Below are positions 25,643 to 34,529 of a stretch of 64,000 bases of DNA, piece by piece (the stretch's first letter is position 1; each line of letters starts with the position of its first letter). The position numbers and the translations under genes were made by a program. The stretch is from Hahellaceae bacterium. Lineage in GTDB: Bacteria; Pseudomonadota; Gammaproteobacteria; Pseudomonadales; Oleiphilaceae. Below the pieces are notes generated by a model. That model did no database searches. It had not been told where the DNA came from and saw only the letters and a program-made list of their open reading frames with translations. Where the stretch lies: the NCBI GenBank assembly GCA_024234505.1, contig JACKOD010000002.1:62001-126000 (forward strand), read 5' to 3'.

Positions 25643-26383
25643 TTAGTGGCCAGTGACTTCGGCCAGAAACTCACCGAAGCGTTGCCACGATTTACGATCG
25701 GCTTCTTCGTGATAACGGTCACCCCCCAGGACAGTAAAGGCGTGAGGGGCGCCACTGTAGGTAATCATTTCGTGGGGGACATGTTGTTGTTCAAGCTGGG
25801 CGGCCAACGAGGCGAACTGATCCAGTGTAATGGCGGTATCCGCGCTGCCATGCAGTATCAGTAACTTGCCTTTGGTATTGTGATAGTCCTGGCCTTCCGG
25901 TGTTTGCAGCCCACCGTGAAATGTAACAAATCCCTTCATCGCTGTGCCGGACCGGGCGAGTTCCAATACCGCCGCCCCGCCAAAACAATACCCCATCGCG
26001 ACGCTGTTATTCAGGTTGCCTCCCTGTGCCTGAGCTGTTTTCATGGCCCCCATAAGCAGCGCACGCATTTTGGCGCGGTCTTTATAGAGTTCGCCGGTAT
26101 GTTGTTTTTTATCTTCGGTTTTTTCCGGGCGTATGCCTGCGCCAAACAAGTCGGCGGCAAATACGCTGTAACCCATGTCTGCAAGCATTTCCGCACGTTT
26201 TTTTTCATAGCCTGTGAGGCCATCCCAATCGTGTACCAGCAGAATCAGGGGCGCGTTCGGCCCCGCGCTTGTGTAATAGCCCTCGTAGTTTATGCCATCC
26301 ACCACATAGGGAACCGGTTTGCCTTGTGCTTCGGCAAATAGGGCGAAACAGCTCAATACGAATAGTATCAGTAGATGTGGCAT
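25643..26383 (-). CDS. Exported dienelactone-hydrolase-family protein
   Basis: A 246-residue alpha/beta hydrolase with a signal peptide (cleavage near A-E-A-Q). The nucleophile elbow is G-Y-C-F-G-G, a cysteine nucleophile as in dienelactone hydrolase. Asp in H-G-S-A-D-T and His in A-P-H-A-F complete the triad. L-V-H-D-W-D-G-L is the usual strand-turn after beta-3. Export and isolation from aromatic-degradation genes argue against a chlorocatechol role. The substrate is unknown. It converges on the HDOD gene with 16 bp between. Confidence 0.82.
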   Translation of the reverse strand: MPHLLILFVLSCFALFAEAQGKPVPYVVDGINYEGYYTSAGPNAPLILLVHDWDGLTGYEKKRAEMLADMGYSVFAADLFGAGIRPEKTEDKKQHTGELYKDRAKMRALLMGAMKTAQAQGGNLNNSVAMGYCFGGAAVLELARSGTAMKGFVTFHGGLQTPEGQDYHNTKGKLLILHGSADTAITLDQFASLAAQLEQQHVPHEMITYSGAPHAFTVLGGDRYHEEADRKSWQRFGEFLAEVTGH

Positions 26384-26543
26384 GGGGGCGGTCCTCCGAA
26401 AAGTGTAAGCTTTTTGAAAGCAATTTGATCTCTTTGGTTTAGAGTGTAGTCTTACTGATTCCTACCCGGCAGGCTAAATTGTTATCACGAGTCGAGTGGG
26501 TTGAAGAAGTGATCAGCAGGTTTGGCAACGTTAGGACGCAACT

Positions 26544-27548
26544 ATGCGCACCTCAGCATCGGGTTGGGTGAGAACCATCTGGCAACTGGCGAATCATCTT
26601 GGGCTGGATGCCTCGGGGCTATTTGATCGGGCCGGTCTGGATGCGACCCAGCTAAATAATCCGGTGTATCGCTACCCTCAGGATAACATCACCCTATTGT
26701 GGGGGATGTTGGTGGAGGCTACCGGAAATCCGGGCCTCGGGCTGGAATTTGGTCCGCATGTCAGTGCCGCGACCTTTAACGCGATCGGGTACGCGATGCA
26801 AAGCAGTGCCACCTTGCGGGAGGCGCTAGAGCAGGCGATGCGCTACCAACAGTGGCTGTCTGAAGCGACCCGCGTGTCTTTGTGTACCCGAGGCGAGCAG
26901 GTTCAATTGTGCATTGAGAATGAAGGTGATCAGGTGGTGGCCCGGGTACAGAGTGTCGAAGCGACATTGTCTGCAATCTACCATTTCAGCCGCTGGGTCT
27001 CGCCCTTTTCAGCCGTCGCTCCGAGCGTTTCCATTGCACATGTGCCGACCGTACCGTTAGACAGGTATGAATCCTGTTTTGGCGGACGTGTTGAAGTGAA
27101 TGCTCCTGTCACGGCACTGATATTCCCTGCCGACATACTGGCGAAGCCGTTGCCGGGTTATGATCCGGTGATGCGCCAGCATCATCTGGCGTTTGTTGAT
27201 GAACATGCCCGCCAGAGCCTGCAGCCCACCTCTGAAACGGTTCGTACATTGTTGGCTACGCTGCTGCCGGTGGGCGAAGCGAGTATGGAGCAAGTGGCCC
27301 GGCGTATGAATTGCTCGACCAAAACCTTGCAGCGGCGCTTACAAGCTGAAAATGCGACCTTTACGTCGATTAGCGAAGCCTTCAGCTTTGATCTTGCCTG
27401 CCGCTTTTTGCGTCAGGCTCATCTTGATCTTACCGATGTGTCCTTGCGATGCGGTTATGCTGACTACAGCGCCTTCACCAAAGCCTTCCGTCGCTGGGCG
27501 GGCAAAACGCCCAAGGCCTGGCGATCAGCCTATCTGTCAGCGAATTGA
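26544..27548 (+). CDS. AraC-family regulator with arabinose-binding-type N-terminal domain
   Basis: A 334-residue regulator. The first 190 residues (G-L-D-A-S-G-L-F-D-R-A-G-L-D, then G-L-E-F-G and G-Y-A-M-Q-S-S-A-T-L-R-E-A-L) fit the Arabinose_bd family seen in OruR/ArgR-like activators. The last 80 form the double helix-turn-helix, with A-R-R-M-N-C-S-T-K-T-L-Q-R-R-L and D-V-S-L-R-C-G-Y-A-D-Y-S-A-F-T-K-A-F-R-R-W. It is 145 bp upstream of a DJ-1 gene on the same strand, a likely target. The effector is unknown. Confidence 0.88.
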   Translation: MRTSASGWVRTIWQLANHLGLDASGLFDRAGLDATQLNNPVYRYPQDNITLLWGMLVEATGNPGLGLEFGPHVSAATFNAIGYAMQSSATLREALEQAMRYQQWLSEATRVSLCTRGEQVQLCIENEGDQVVARVQSVEATLSAIYHFSRWVSPFSAVAPSVSIAHVPTVPLDRYESCFGGRVEVNAPVTALIFPADILAKPLPGYDPVMRQHHLAFVDEHARQSLQPTSETVRTLLATLLPVGEASMEQVARRMNCSTKTLQRRLQAENATFTSISEAFSFDLACRFLRQAHLDLTDVSLRCGYADYSAFTKAFRRWAGKTPKAWRSAYLSAN

Positions 27549-27692
27549 TTGCCGCTTACCATTGCGAGGATGGGGCGCGCCAAAGAGGTGGCCTGTCTTG
27601 ATTAAACCGGTTTTAGTCCTTAACTGACAATCTCTTTTCGATCCGGTTTTTTATACTGTACTTAGTCAATCACTTTGGAGAGAACAGCCGCT

Positions 27693-28604
27693 ATGAATCC
27701 TGAACAGCCTATAGACATGGATCGTACCAACAAGCCGGTTGTTATGGTTTTACCTGCTTATGGGTTTGATCCTTCAGAGGCGGCCATTGCCTGGAAGGTA
27801 CTGATGGCTCAGGGGATCTCGGTGGTCTTCGCAACGCCCGAGGGCGCCCCCGCACAGGCAGACGAAATTATGGTGACCGGTCAGGGGTTGGACTGGTGGG
27901 CCGGCGTGCCCGGGTTAAAGCGGATTGTTCTGGTCGGTCGCCTTATGCGTGCTAATGCAGAGGCGCGTCGCGCACTTCAGGCCATGCTGCGGGCTCCGGC
28001 GTTTCAACATCCGATACGCTACGAGGATATCCGCGTTGAAAGCCTGGGGGGGATGATTTTTCCGGGCGGGCATGACAAACGCATCCGTCCATTGCTTGAG
28101 AATGACGTGCTGCGCGAAAAACTGCGTGAGGCCATGGCCGATGCCGATATCCACAAACAGCTGCCCGTTGCGGCCGTCTGTCATGGCGTGCTGGTCGTTG
28201 CCCGAACGCTGGATAGTCGTGGTCATTCGTTGCTCAAGGATCGTTCCGTAACGGCGCTACCCTGGGACTTCGAACGCAAGGCGTGGTGGGTGAGTCGAAT
28301 CTTCCGGTTTTGGGATCCGCATTACTACCGTACCTATCAGGAACAGCCGGGAGAGGCATGCGGATATATGAGTGTGGAGGCCGAAGTTAAACGTGCCCTG
28401 AAGTCGCCGAATCAGTTCCGGCTGCCCGAAAAGCATACACCGGATGTCTGGCAGAAAACCTCAGGGATGCATCGTGATTCCTCCTCCAACGAGCGGCCCG
28501 CCTGGGTTGTGAAAGATGGCAACCTGGTGACCGCGCGATGGCCGGGCGATGTCCATGTTTTTGCCCGAACCTTTGCGGATGTTGTTAAGGCCTTTCAGGC
28601 CTGA
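27693..28604 (+). CDS. DJ-1/PfpI-superfamily protein
   Basis: About 303 residues. V-M-V-L-P-A-Y-G-F-D-P-S-E opens a class I glutaminase-like fold. G-G-M-I-F-P-G-G-H-D carries the oxyanion glycine turn, and V-A-A-V-C-H-G-V-L has the nucleophilic elbow cysteine with the adjacent histidine. The region after residue 170 is longer than in Hsp31/YhbO and less typical. Members act as glyoxalases, deglycases or proteases; which applies here is open. The ATG chosen follows GAGAGAAC; an upstream TTG frame is less likely. Confidence 0.78.
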   Translation: MNPEQPIDMDRTNKPVVMVLPAYGFDPSEAAIAWKVLMAQGISVVFATPEGAPAQADEIMVTGQGLDWWAGVPGLKRIVLVGRLMRANAEARRALQAMLRAPAFQHPIRYEDIRVESLGGMIFPGGHDKRIRPLLENDVLREKLREAMADADIHKQLPVAAVCHGVLVVARTLDSRGHSLLKDRSVTALPWDFERKAWWVSRIFRFWDPHYYRTYQEQPGEACGYMSVEAEVKRALKSPNQFRLPEKHTPDVWQKTSGMHRDSSSNERPAWVVKDGNLVTARWPGDVHVFARTFADVVKAFQA

Positions 28605-28639
28605 TCGGTGTCTGTTTTTTTACGAGCGAGTGTCGAGCT

Positions 28640-28975
28640 ATGAAGCCAGCTAATCCACATATATTTCAATCGTTTGCCGAGTTTTACCCTTATTATCTTC
28701 AACAGCACAGCAACAGGGTCTGTCGCTGGCTGCATGTCGTGGGTTTGTTATCGGCGATCAGCTTGTTGGTTGCAGCCGGTTGGACAGGGCAGTTTCTGTA
28801 TGCCGGTTGTGCGCCCCTCATCGGCTACGCCTGTTCATGGACGGGACATTTTGTATTCGAAAAAAACAAACCCGCCACCTTTGGTTATCCTCTGTACAGT
28901 CTAATGGGGGATTTCCGGATGGTCGCCGAAACGCTCGGTTCACTCTTTGGTGCCGAAGCGCGACGGCCGGATTAG
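28640..28975 (+). CDS. Mpo1-like (DUF962) membrane protein
   Basis: A 111-residue protein with two membrane segments. F-x-E-F-Y-P-Y-Y-L-x-x-H, R-x-L-H-V-V-G and W-T-G-H-F-V-F-E-K-N-K-P-A match the DUF962 family of yeast Mpo1, an Fe-dependent dioxygenase acting on 2-hydroxy fatty acids. The spaced histidines H19, H29 and the later G-H-F are the likely metal ligands. The gene follows the DJ-1 gene by 35 bp and is probably co-transcribed. Enzymatic activity of bacterial members is an extrapolation. Confidence 0.8.
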   Translation: MKPANPHIFQSFAEFYPYYLQQHSNRVCRWLHVVGLLSAISLLVAAGWTGQFLYAGCAPLIGYACSWTGHFVFEKNKPATFGYPLYSLMGDFRMVAETLGSLFGAEARRPD

Positions 28976-28983
28976 CGGTGTGG

Positions 28984-29766
28984 TTACTCGGACGTGATCC
29001 GTTCATTCATGGCGACAATCTGGCGCGCCATATTTTCCATCAGACTCAGGCAAATGTGCGAGTGTGAGCGGATCATGACCTCAAATTGGTCTTTTGGCAC
29101 AACCATCACCATGCAGCGTTTGTCAGCAACGACTGTCGCGGTGCGTTTTTGATTTGTTAAAAGAGACAGCGCACCGAATATCTCGTTTTCCTGAATTTCG
29201 CCCACTTTAACACCGTGAGCAAAGACCTCGGCGTGTCCTTCAATAATGGTGAAGACACTGTCAGCGTTATCGCCTTCGCGAATGATGGTTTCTCCTGCGC
29301 TAAAGGATTGCATCCCAAGGGTCGATCGATCCACTTCAGGTGCACTGAGTGCCAGTGCCGAGGTGAGCCGTTGATTGTCTGCGAGCAGAAACTCACTCCA
29401 CTGGCAGGCTTTGTCCGGGTCGCTGAAAATGCCGTCAAACAATTCCGAGCGACTGATTGGAATCAATACGACGGGCAATTCGGCAAAATATCGATGTTTT
29501 GGCCCGCCTTGTGATCGCTGCAATCCAACGAGGTCGCCCACATCAAATTCGAACAAAAAGGTGCCGTCCTGTTCGTGTCCGATGACGCCTTCTTTCACAA
29601 GAAAGACACAGCCGTCGGCGAAATCTTCCTCGTAAAGATCTTCAATATAGTCCTCACGAATGGCCGGAAGCGGAAACACCAGATCTTCGAGTACGGCTTG
29701 CAATAGCTGTTTACAGCGGTTGTCGACCGACAAAAATACGCCACCAGGGTCTGACTTAACAATCAT
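28984..29766 (-). CDS. Two-barrel cyclic-nucleotide-binding-domain protein
   Basis: About 260 residues without a DNA-binding or membrane part. The N-terminal 120 residues look like a degenerate cNMP barrel. The second, about 145-250, is canonical: F-S-A-G-E-T-I-I-R-E-G-D-N-A-D-S-V-F-T-I-I-E-G, F-G-A-L-S-L-L-T-N-Q-K-R-T-A-T-V. Here R-T-A is intact, so binding of cAMP or cGMP is plausible. I placed the start at an ATG with AAGGA 7 bases upstream; six more residues are possible. Its design parallels the cNMP-rhodanese protein at 8227-9303. Confidence 0.8.
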   Translation of the reverse strand: MIVKSDPGGVFLSVDNRCKQLLQAVLEDLVFPLPAIREDYIEDLYEEDFADGCVFLVKEGVIGHEQDGTFLFEFDVGDLVGLQRSQGGPKHRYFAELPVVLIPISRSELFDGIFSDPDKACQWSEFLLADNQRLTSALALSAPEVDRSTLGMQSFSAGETIIREGDNADSVFTIIEGHAEVFAHGVKVGEIQENEIFGALSLLTNQKRTATVVADKRCMVMVVPKDQFEVMIRSHSHICLSLMENMARQIVAMNERITSE

Positions 29767-29834
29767 GAAGAATTCCTTAGCCATGTTTGTTCAAAGTGTA
29801 GTCAAATATTGGCTATTGCGCGCTTTTCCATCGG

Positions 29835-30839
29835 TTATGTGGGGTGATTCATGTGCCCGGCCATGCGTGACTTATAACGTGCCCGATAGTGACCCGGGGT
29901 GAGTCCGGTCATTTGCTTGAACAGGCGAGAAAACGAACTGATATCTTCGTAGCCAACTTGATGGGCGATATGGGCAATACTCAGCGACCGGGTTTCCAGC
30001 AATTTGCGAGCCTGTTCCATGCGAACCGCCTGAGCATAAGCGATAGGGGTTTCTCCAGTCGCCTGCTTGAATCGACGTATCAGCGTGCGTACGGACAGAC
30101 CGTACTCTCGGGCGATTTCATCCAGTACAAACGGCGTGGTGAAATGCTGATCAATCCAGTATTGAATATTTTTTATGGTCAGATCGCTGTGTTGCTTTTT
30201 GGCATCCAGAGGTGAATAGCTCATCTGGTTTTGCCGCCCCATATCAATGACGAAGGCTTTGGCGGTTTCCAGTGCGACTTCGCGGCCACAGAATCGTTCG
30301 ATGAGATACAGCCCCAAATCAAACCAAGCGTGCCCGCCTCCGGCACACAGGAGGTTGTCGCTCTCGGTGATCAATTGCTCGGGCTTCAGGTTCACATTCG
30401 GGTAGCGTTTGCGAAACTTGTCCACAAAGCCCCAGTGGGTGGTGGCATCTTTGCCGTTAAGCAGACCGGCCTCAGCCAGAAAAAAAGCGCCGGTACAATT
30501 ACTTGCAACAAAGGTGCGTTCGGCCTGCGTGCTTTGTAATAGCCGGATGATGGCGGGATTCTGCACCAGCGTTTTTTCGATATTCCCGGCGATCGTGGGC
30601 ACAATGAGAATATCTGCGGGCGGAGTGTCTTCCAGTGCGGCGTGTGGTAGCAAATGAAGTTGATTAAGGCAGCAAATAGGGCGTGCGCCTTCTGAGGCGA
30701 TCGTGACTTTGAAGTGGGGTGTGGGTGGGAGATTCTGGACGCGATTCCAGGTGACGCCACAAAGACTCAGCAGATCGTTGAGTCCCATGACGGCGGTACC
30801 CAAGGCATAGTCAAAACCTACAATGGTCACTTGAATCAT
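29835..30839 (-). CDS. GlxA-type regulator (DJ-1/PfpI domain + AraC HTH)
   Basis: A 334-residue fusion. The first 200 residues are a DJ-1-like domain with T-F-V-A-S-N-C-T-G-A-F-F-L-A-E-A-G-L-L, keeping an elbow cysteine. The last 100 are an AraC-type double helix-turn-helix (Y-G-L-S-V-R-T-L-I-R-R-F-K-Q-A-T-G and S-I-A-H-I-A-H-Q-V-G-Y-E-D-I-S-S-F-S-R-L-F). GlxA-family activators often control catabolic genes. It is divergent from an old yellow enzyme gene, its most likely target, across 178 bp. Confidence 0.88.
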   Translation of the reverse strand: MIQVTIVGFDYALGTAVMGLNDLLSLCGVTWNRVQNLPPTPHFKVTIASEGARPICCLNQLHLLPHAALEDTPPADILIVPTIAGNIEKTLVQNPAIIRLLQSTQAERTFVASNCTGAFFLAEAGLLNGKDATTHWGFVDKFRKRYPNVNLKPEQLITESDNLLCAGGGHAWFDLGLYLIERFCGREVALETAKAFVIDMGRQNQMSYSPLDAKKQHSDLTIKNIQYWIDQHFTTPFVLDEIAREYGLSVRTLIRRFKQATGETPIAYAQAVRMEQARKLLETRSLSIAHIAHQVGYEDISSFSRLFKQMTGLTPGHYRARYKSRMAGHMNHPT

Positions 30840-31017
30840 CCGGGGTCCTCGTTGTGTTCGTCGGCCGATCGCTTTCCGTTCATCTGAATCGCGGTAAATA
30901 CGGCGTGAATTTGGATGGCGTTTTAGGCTTAAATTATGTCAATTATGCCAATGTTGTCTCTCGGGTACAAATGAGAGTATGAGTCTTCAGCCGTCCGGCA
31001 ATTGAACAGAGGTGAAT

Positions 31018-32133
31018 ATGAAGGAAATGAATCTGGGAAAATTATTTGAACCTTTTACGGTCAAGTCCCTAAGTTTGGCGAACCGTACGGTAATGGCCCC
31101 CATGACTCGTACCTTCTCGCCCGGTTATGTTCCTACGCCAGAGGTGGCAGCTTATTACGGTCGCCGCGCCGAGGCCGGGGTCGGCTTGATTATTACCGAA
31201 GGAACCACGGTTCCCCATGCGGGAGCTAATGGTTACGAGCGGGTGCCCGCCATGCATGGTGAGCAGGCTCTGGCTGGCTGGAAGGCCGTCGTCGATGCGG
31301 TGCACGCGGCCGGAGGAAAAATTGCACCCCAGTTGTGGCATGTAGGCGCGGTGCGTAAGGAGGGTGTCGGGCCGGATACCCAGGCGCCGGGCTATAGCCC
31401 TTCCGGTTTGTTTAAGCCTGGCAAAGCGAATGGCGTGGCGATGACCAAAGAGGATATTAGCGATGTGGTCAAGGCTTTCGCCGAGGCAGCCAGAAGCGCG
31501 AAGGAAATTGGCTTCGATGCGGTTGAAATTCATGGGGCACATGGTTATCTGCTGGATCAGTTTTTCTGGGAAGGCACAAACCAGCGTGAGGACGAGTATG
31601 GCGGTTCACTGGAAAATCGCACTCGAATCGGCGTAGAAGTGGTACGCGCCGTACGCGCCGCCGTGGGAGAGGCGTTTCCGATTATTTTCCGGTTTTCCCA
31701 ATGGAAGCAACAGGACTACAGTGCTCGTCTGGCTGAAACACCCGAGGCCTTGGGTACCTTTTTGAACTTGTTGAGCGAGGCCGGTGTTGATATTTTCCAT
31801 GCCAGTACGCGTCGATTCTGGGAACCGGAATTTGAAGGTTCAAATCTGAACCTTGCAGGTTGGACACAAGAGTTAACCGGTAAGCCTGCCATTACGGTGG
31901 GAAGTGTCGGATTGGATGGCGATTTTATCGGCGATGGCAATTTTGATATGAAAACGAGTGCCAACCCGACGGGAATCGACCAATTGACGGAGCGAATGAA
32001 TCAAGGGGAATTCGAACTGGTGGCTATCGGACGCGCCTTACTGGTGGACCCTCAATGGGTGCAAAAGATTCGTACCGGCGCGTGGGATCAGGTGTTGCCA
32101 TATACTAAAGATGCCTTGAAAACGCTGAGTTGA
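31018..32133 (+). CDS. Old yellow enzyme family NAD(P)H:flavin oxidoreductase
   Basis: About 371 residues, one FMN-binding TIM barrel. L-F-x-P-F-x-V-K-x-L-x-L-x-N-R-x-V-M-A-P-M-T-R-T opens the first strand. Q-L-W-H-V-G and H-G-A-H-G-Y-L-L-D-Q-F-F-W give the FMN and substrate-binding histidine region, and L-V-A-I-G-R-A-L-L-V-D-P is the phosphate-binding end. These enzymes reduce activated C=C bonds or nitro groups. The ATG has AGAGGTG upstream and lies divergent from a GlxA-like regulator, suggesting electrophile- or metabolite-inducible expression. Confidence 0.88.
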   Translation: MKEMNLGKLFEPFTVKSLSLANRTVMAPMTRTFSPGYVPTPEVAAYYGRRAEAGVGLIITEGTTVPHAGANGYERVPAMHGEQALAGWKAVVDAVHAAGGKIAPQLWHVGAVRKEGVGPDTQAPGYSPSGLFKPGKANGVAMTKEDISDVVKAFAEAARSAKEIGFDAVEIHGAHGYLLDQFFWEGTNQREDEYGGSLENRTRIGVEVVRAVRAAVGEAFPIIFRFSQWKQQDYSARLAETPEALGTFLNLLSEAGVDIFHASTRRFWEPEFEGSNLNLAGWTQELTGKPAITVGSVGLDGDFIGDGNFDMKTSANPTGIDQLTERMNQGEFELVAIGRALLVDPQWVQKIRTGAWDQVLPYTKDALKTLS

Positions 32134-32175
32134 GGTGTCATCGTTAGTGCTATTACATTTCAGGAGAAAGGACGC

Positions 32176-33156
32176 ATGACGGATTTCTTGCCGCACCCGT
32201 TGATTCGCAATCGCCATGTGCAGTCCTTTTTGGCGAGTTCAGGATTAAGACGTCCGCTGGTTCGTCGCCGGGGGGCTGACATGCTTGCCCGGGCTCAGCC
32301 GGTCATTCTGGATGCCGGCGCGGGCGTTCGCCTGCATGGGTTGCATTCGGTGTATCCTCGTACCAGTCCACAAGCCAAACGGGCAACCGTCATCCTGATA
32401 CACGGCTGGGAAGGAAGCGCCGAGTCGGTATATCTGATGTCTGCGGCAGCGGTTCTCTTTAATGCCGGATACGATATATTCCGGTTGCATTTGCGAGATC
32501 ATGGGCCGACGCATCATCTTAACGAAGGCCTCTTCCACGCGGCGCGACTGGATGAAGTAGTGTCTGCTGTCAGGGAGATCTGCGCGCGATATGTCGAAGG
32601 TGACACCTTTCTGGCCGGTTTTTCACTCGGGGGAAATTTTGCGATCAGGCTGGCGGCCCGGGCGGCAGTCGATGGCTTGCCTTTAACACATGTTGTTGCG
32701 GTAAGCCCTGCGGTGGTACCCCGGAATGCGATGGCGATGATGGAGTTTGGTCCGGCAGTTTACCACCGTTATTTCGTGAGCAAATGGCAGAATTCATTGA
32801 ATAAAAAAAGTGATGCCTTTCCCGGGTTACTGGATATCGAGCGGGTTAGGAAAATGCGCTCCCTGGGAGAAATGACAGATTATCTGGTTAGCAGTCACAC
32901 AGAGTTTGAAAATGCAGACGCTTATCTGGCCAGTTATGAAATTACGCCGGAAATACTGGCCAGTATTCGCTGTGCTACCGACATTATTACCGCACAGGAT
33001 GATCCGGTAATTCCCGCCCGGGATTTCTCAATCGTCAGGAATGTGGGTCCGGTGCGGTTGCGGGTGCTGGCACATGGCGGTCACTGTGGTTTTGTAAAAA
33101 ATCTGCGTTTGCATGGTTGGATAGATGAAGAGCTGCTTCGATTGTTCGCCAGATAG
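32176..33156 (+). CDS. YheT-like alpha/beta hydrolase
   Basis: A 326-residue hydrolase. It begins F-L-P-H-P-L-I-R-N-R-H-V-Q-S-F, like the YheT/ABHD1 group. I-H-G-W-E-G-S is the oxyanion turn, G-F-S-L-G-G-N the nucleophile elbow with Ser, A-Q-D-D-P-V-I-P the acid and G-H-C-G-F the histidine. Human and yeast relatives (ABHD1/3, EHT1) are acyltransferases or phospholipases; bacterial substrates are unclear. AGGAGAAAGG precedes the ATG. It follows the OYE gene by 42 bp and could be in the same transcript. Confidence 0.85.
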   Translation: MTDFLPHPLIRNRHVQSFLASSGLRRPLVRRRGADMLARAQPVILDAGAGVRLHGLHSVYPRTSPQAKRATVILIHGWEGSAESVYLMSAAAVLFNAGYDIFRLHLRDHGPTHHLNEGLFHAARLDEVVSAVREICARYVEGDTFLAGFSLGGNFAIRLAARAAVDGLPLTHVVAVSPAVVPRNAMAMMEFGPAVYHRYFVSKWQNSLNKKSDAFPGLLDIERVRKMRSLGEMTDYLVSSHTEFENADAYLASYEITPEILASIRCATDIITAQDDPVIPARDFSIVRNVGPVRLRVLAHGGHCGFVKNLRLHGWIDEELLRLFAR

Positions 33157-33320
33157 CCTGTACATGCATTGTCGGCAGCGGCCTCTGCTTCGCGGGCTCA
33201 TTTGCCAATTAATAGGTATTTCCCTGTCTATCGCTTTAATGAGTAATTCGTTATTCTGGCATCCGCGTTCGGGGGCTTTCCCGATGAACTCTTCTCTCGC
33301 CGGGCTTTGGAATTGTCAGT

Positions 33321-34409
33321 ATGTTTTTCAAAAACAATAAAGAACATGAATTACAAATCGACCAACTCAATCGTCAAATAGAATTACTGACTCGAAAAAA
33401 TGAGACTTTGCAGCAAGAGGTTGATCGCTGCCGGCAGGAAGCGTGCGGGCAGTCAGTCCAGCACCAGCAGACCGTGCAGCTCACAGAGCAATATCTGGGA
33501 GGGAGTCAGTCGGTGGAGGATACGAGAGTGGCGATTGCGGAGTCGGCGGCACTGTTGAATGAAAAAAAGGAATCGCTGAAAGCTTCCGAGAATTTGTATC
33601 TTGAATCGGCTTCGATTATTGGCAACTCGGTGGCCAAGATGAAATTGATAGACGAAGAAGCCACCTCGGCTTTGTCTCTGGCAGGCGAGTTAACCTCACA
33701 AGCCGGAGGTACCTTTGTGAGTGTTATCAGTGGGATTTCAGAGCAAACCAATTTATTGGCGTTGAATGCGGCGATTGAAGCTGCACGGGCAGGTGAAGCG
33801 GGGCGTGGATTTGCGGTGGTGGCAGATGAAGTGCGTTCGCTGGCGCAGCGTGCAGCGGAGGCTAGTCGTCAGATCGACGAGCTGGTTTCCAAAATTGTTT
33901 CTATTTCGTCCAATGTGCGTGAGCGAATTGACGAAGTCGCAGAGAAAGCCCGCACAGAGTCCTCGGCGGTCACGACCGTGCGCGAACGTATCCAGCAGGT
34001 TTTGAGCATTTCTCAGGACATGTATCGCACCATCGCTCAAAGTGCGGATCTTACCTTTATTGATACCGTTAAGCTGGATCATATCGTATTTAAAAATGAT
34101 GTTTATCGCGCACTACTGGATAAATCGGCTAGCAGCAAGGCTAAAGCACATTTGGGCGATCATACCCAGTGCCGGTTGGGGCAATGGTACCTGCATGGTG
34201 AAGGTGCGGAAAAATTTTCCGGAACCAGTACCTATCGCAAGCTGGATACGCCCCATCAGCGGGTACATTTAGCTGGTAAGCAGGCATTGCGAAGTTTTGA
34301 GGCTGGTGAGCATGCACAGGTGCTGCAACAGGTGAAAGAAATGGAGTCTGCTAGCCAACAGGTTTTAAAGTTGCTGGATCAGTTCAAGTTGGAGTGCGTC
34401 AGGAACTAG
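33321..34409 (+). CDS. Soluble methyl-accepting chemotaxis protein with C-terminal CZB zinc domain
   Basis: A 362-residue chemoreceptor without membrane segments. An N-terminal coiled coil leads into the signalling hairpin tip I-S-E-Q-T-N-L-L-A-L-N-A-A-I-E-A-A-R-A-G-E and R-G-F-A-V-V-A-D-E-V-R. The last 110 residues are a CZB domain with L-D-H-I-x-F-K, H-T-Q-C-R-L-G-Q-W-Y and H-Q-R-V-H, giving the conserved three His and one Cys that hold zinc. CZB receptors such as TlpD sense zinc or oxidants like HOCl from the cytoplasm. No chemotaxis operon is nearby. The signalling domain is short compared with 36- or 40-heptad receptors. Confidence 0.88.
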   Translation: MFFKNNKEHELQIDQLNRQIELLTRKNETLQQEVDRCRQEACGQSVQHQQTVQLTEQYLGGSQSVEDTRVAIAESAALLNEKKESLKASENLYLESASIIGNSVAKMKLIDEEATSALSLAGELTSQAGGTFVSVISGISEQTNLLALNAAIEAARAGEAGRGFAVVADEVRSLAQRAAEASRQIDELVSKIVSISSNVRERIDEVAEKARTESSAVTTVRERIQQVLSISQDMYRTIAQSADLTFIDTVKLDHIVFKNDVYRALLDKSASSKAKAHLGDHTQCRLGQWYLHGEGAEKFSGTSTYRKLDTPHQRVHLAGKQALRSFEAGEHAQVLQQVKEMESASQQVLKLLDQFKLECVRN

Positions 34410-34452
34410 GATCAGTTGCTGCCCGCCACGCTAACGCAGGGCGGGGGTTTGA

Positions 34453-34481
34453 CCCCTCCACCCGCAACACGGGCGGAGGGG
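34453..34481. terminator. Strong hairpin between convergent genes
   Basis: Twelve-base arms CCCCTCCACCCG and CGGGCGGAGGGG with one mismatch and a five-base loop. A loose T-rich stretch follows on the plus strand. It probably ends the chemoreceptor transcript and may also serve the facing gene. Confidence 0.6.
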
Positions 34482-34529
34482 CGACTTTCTGTTATTTCCT
34501 GCGATGGCACGATCTGCCTGCGACGGAAC

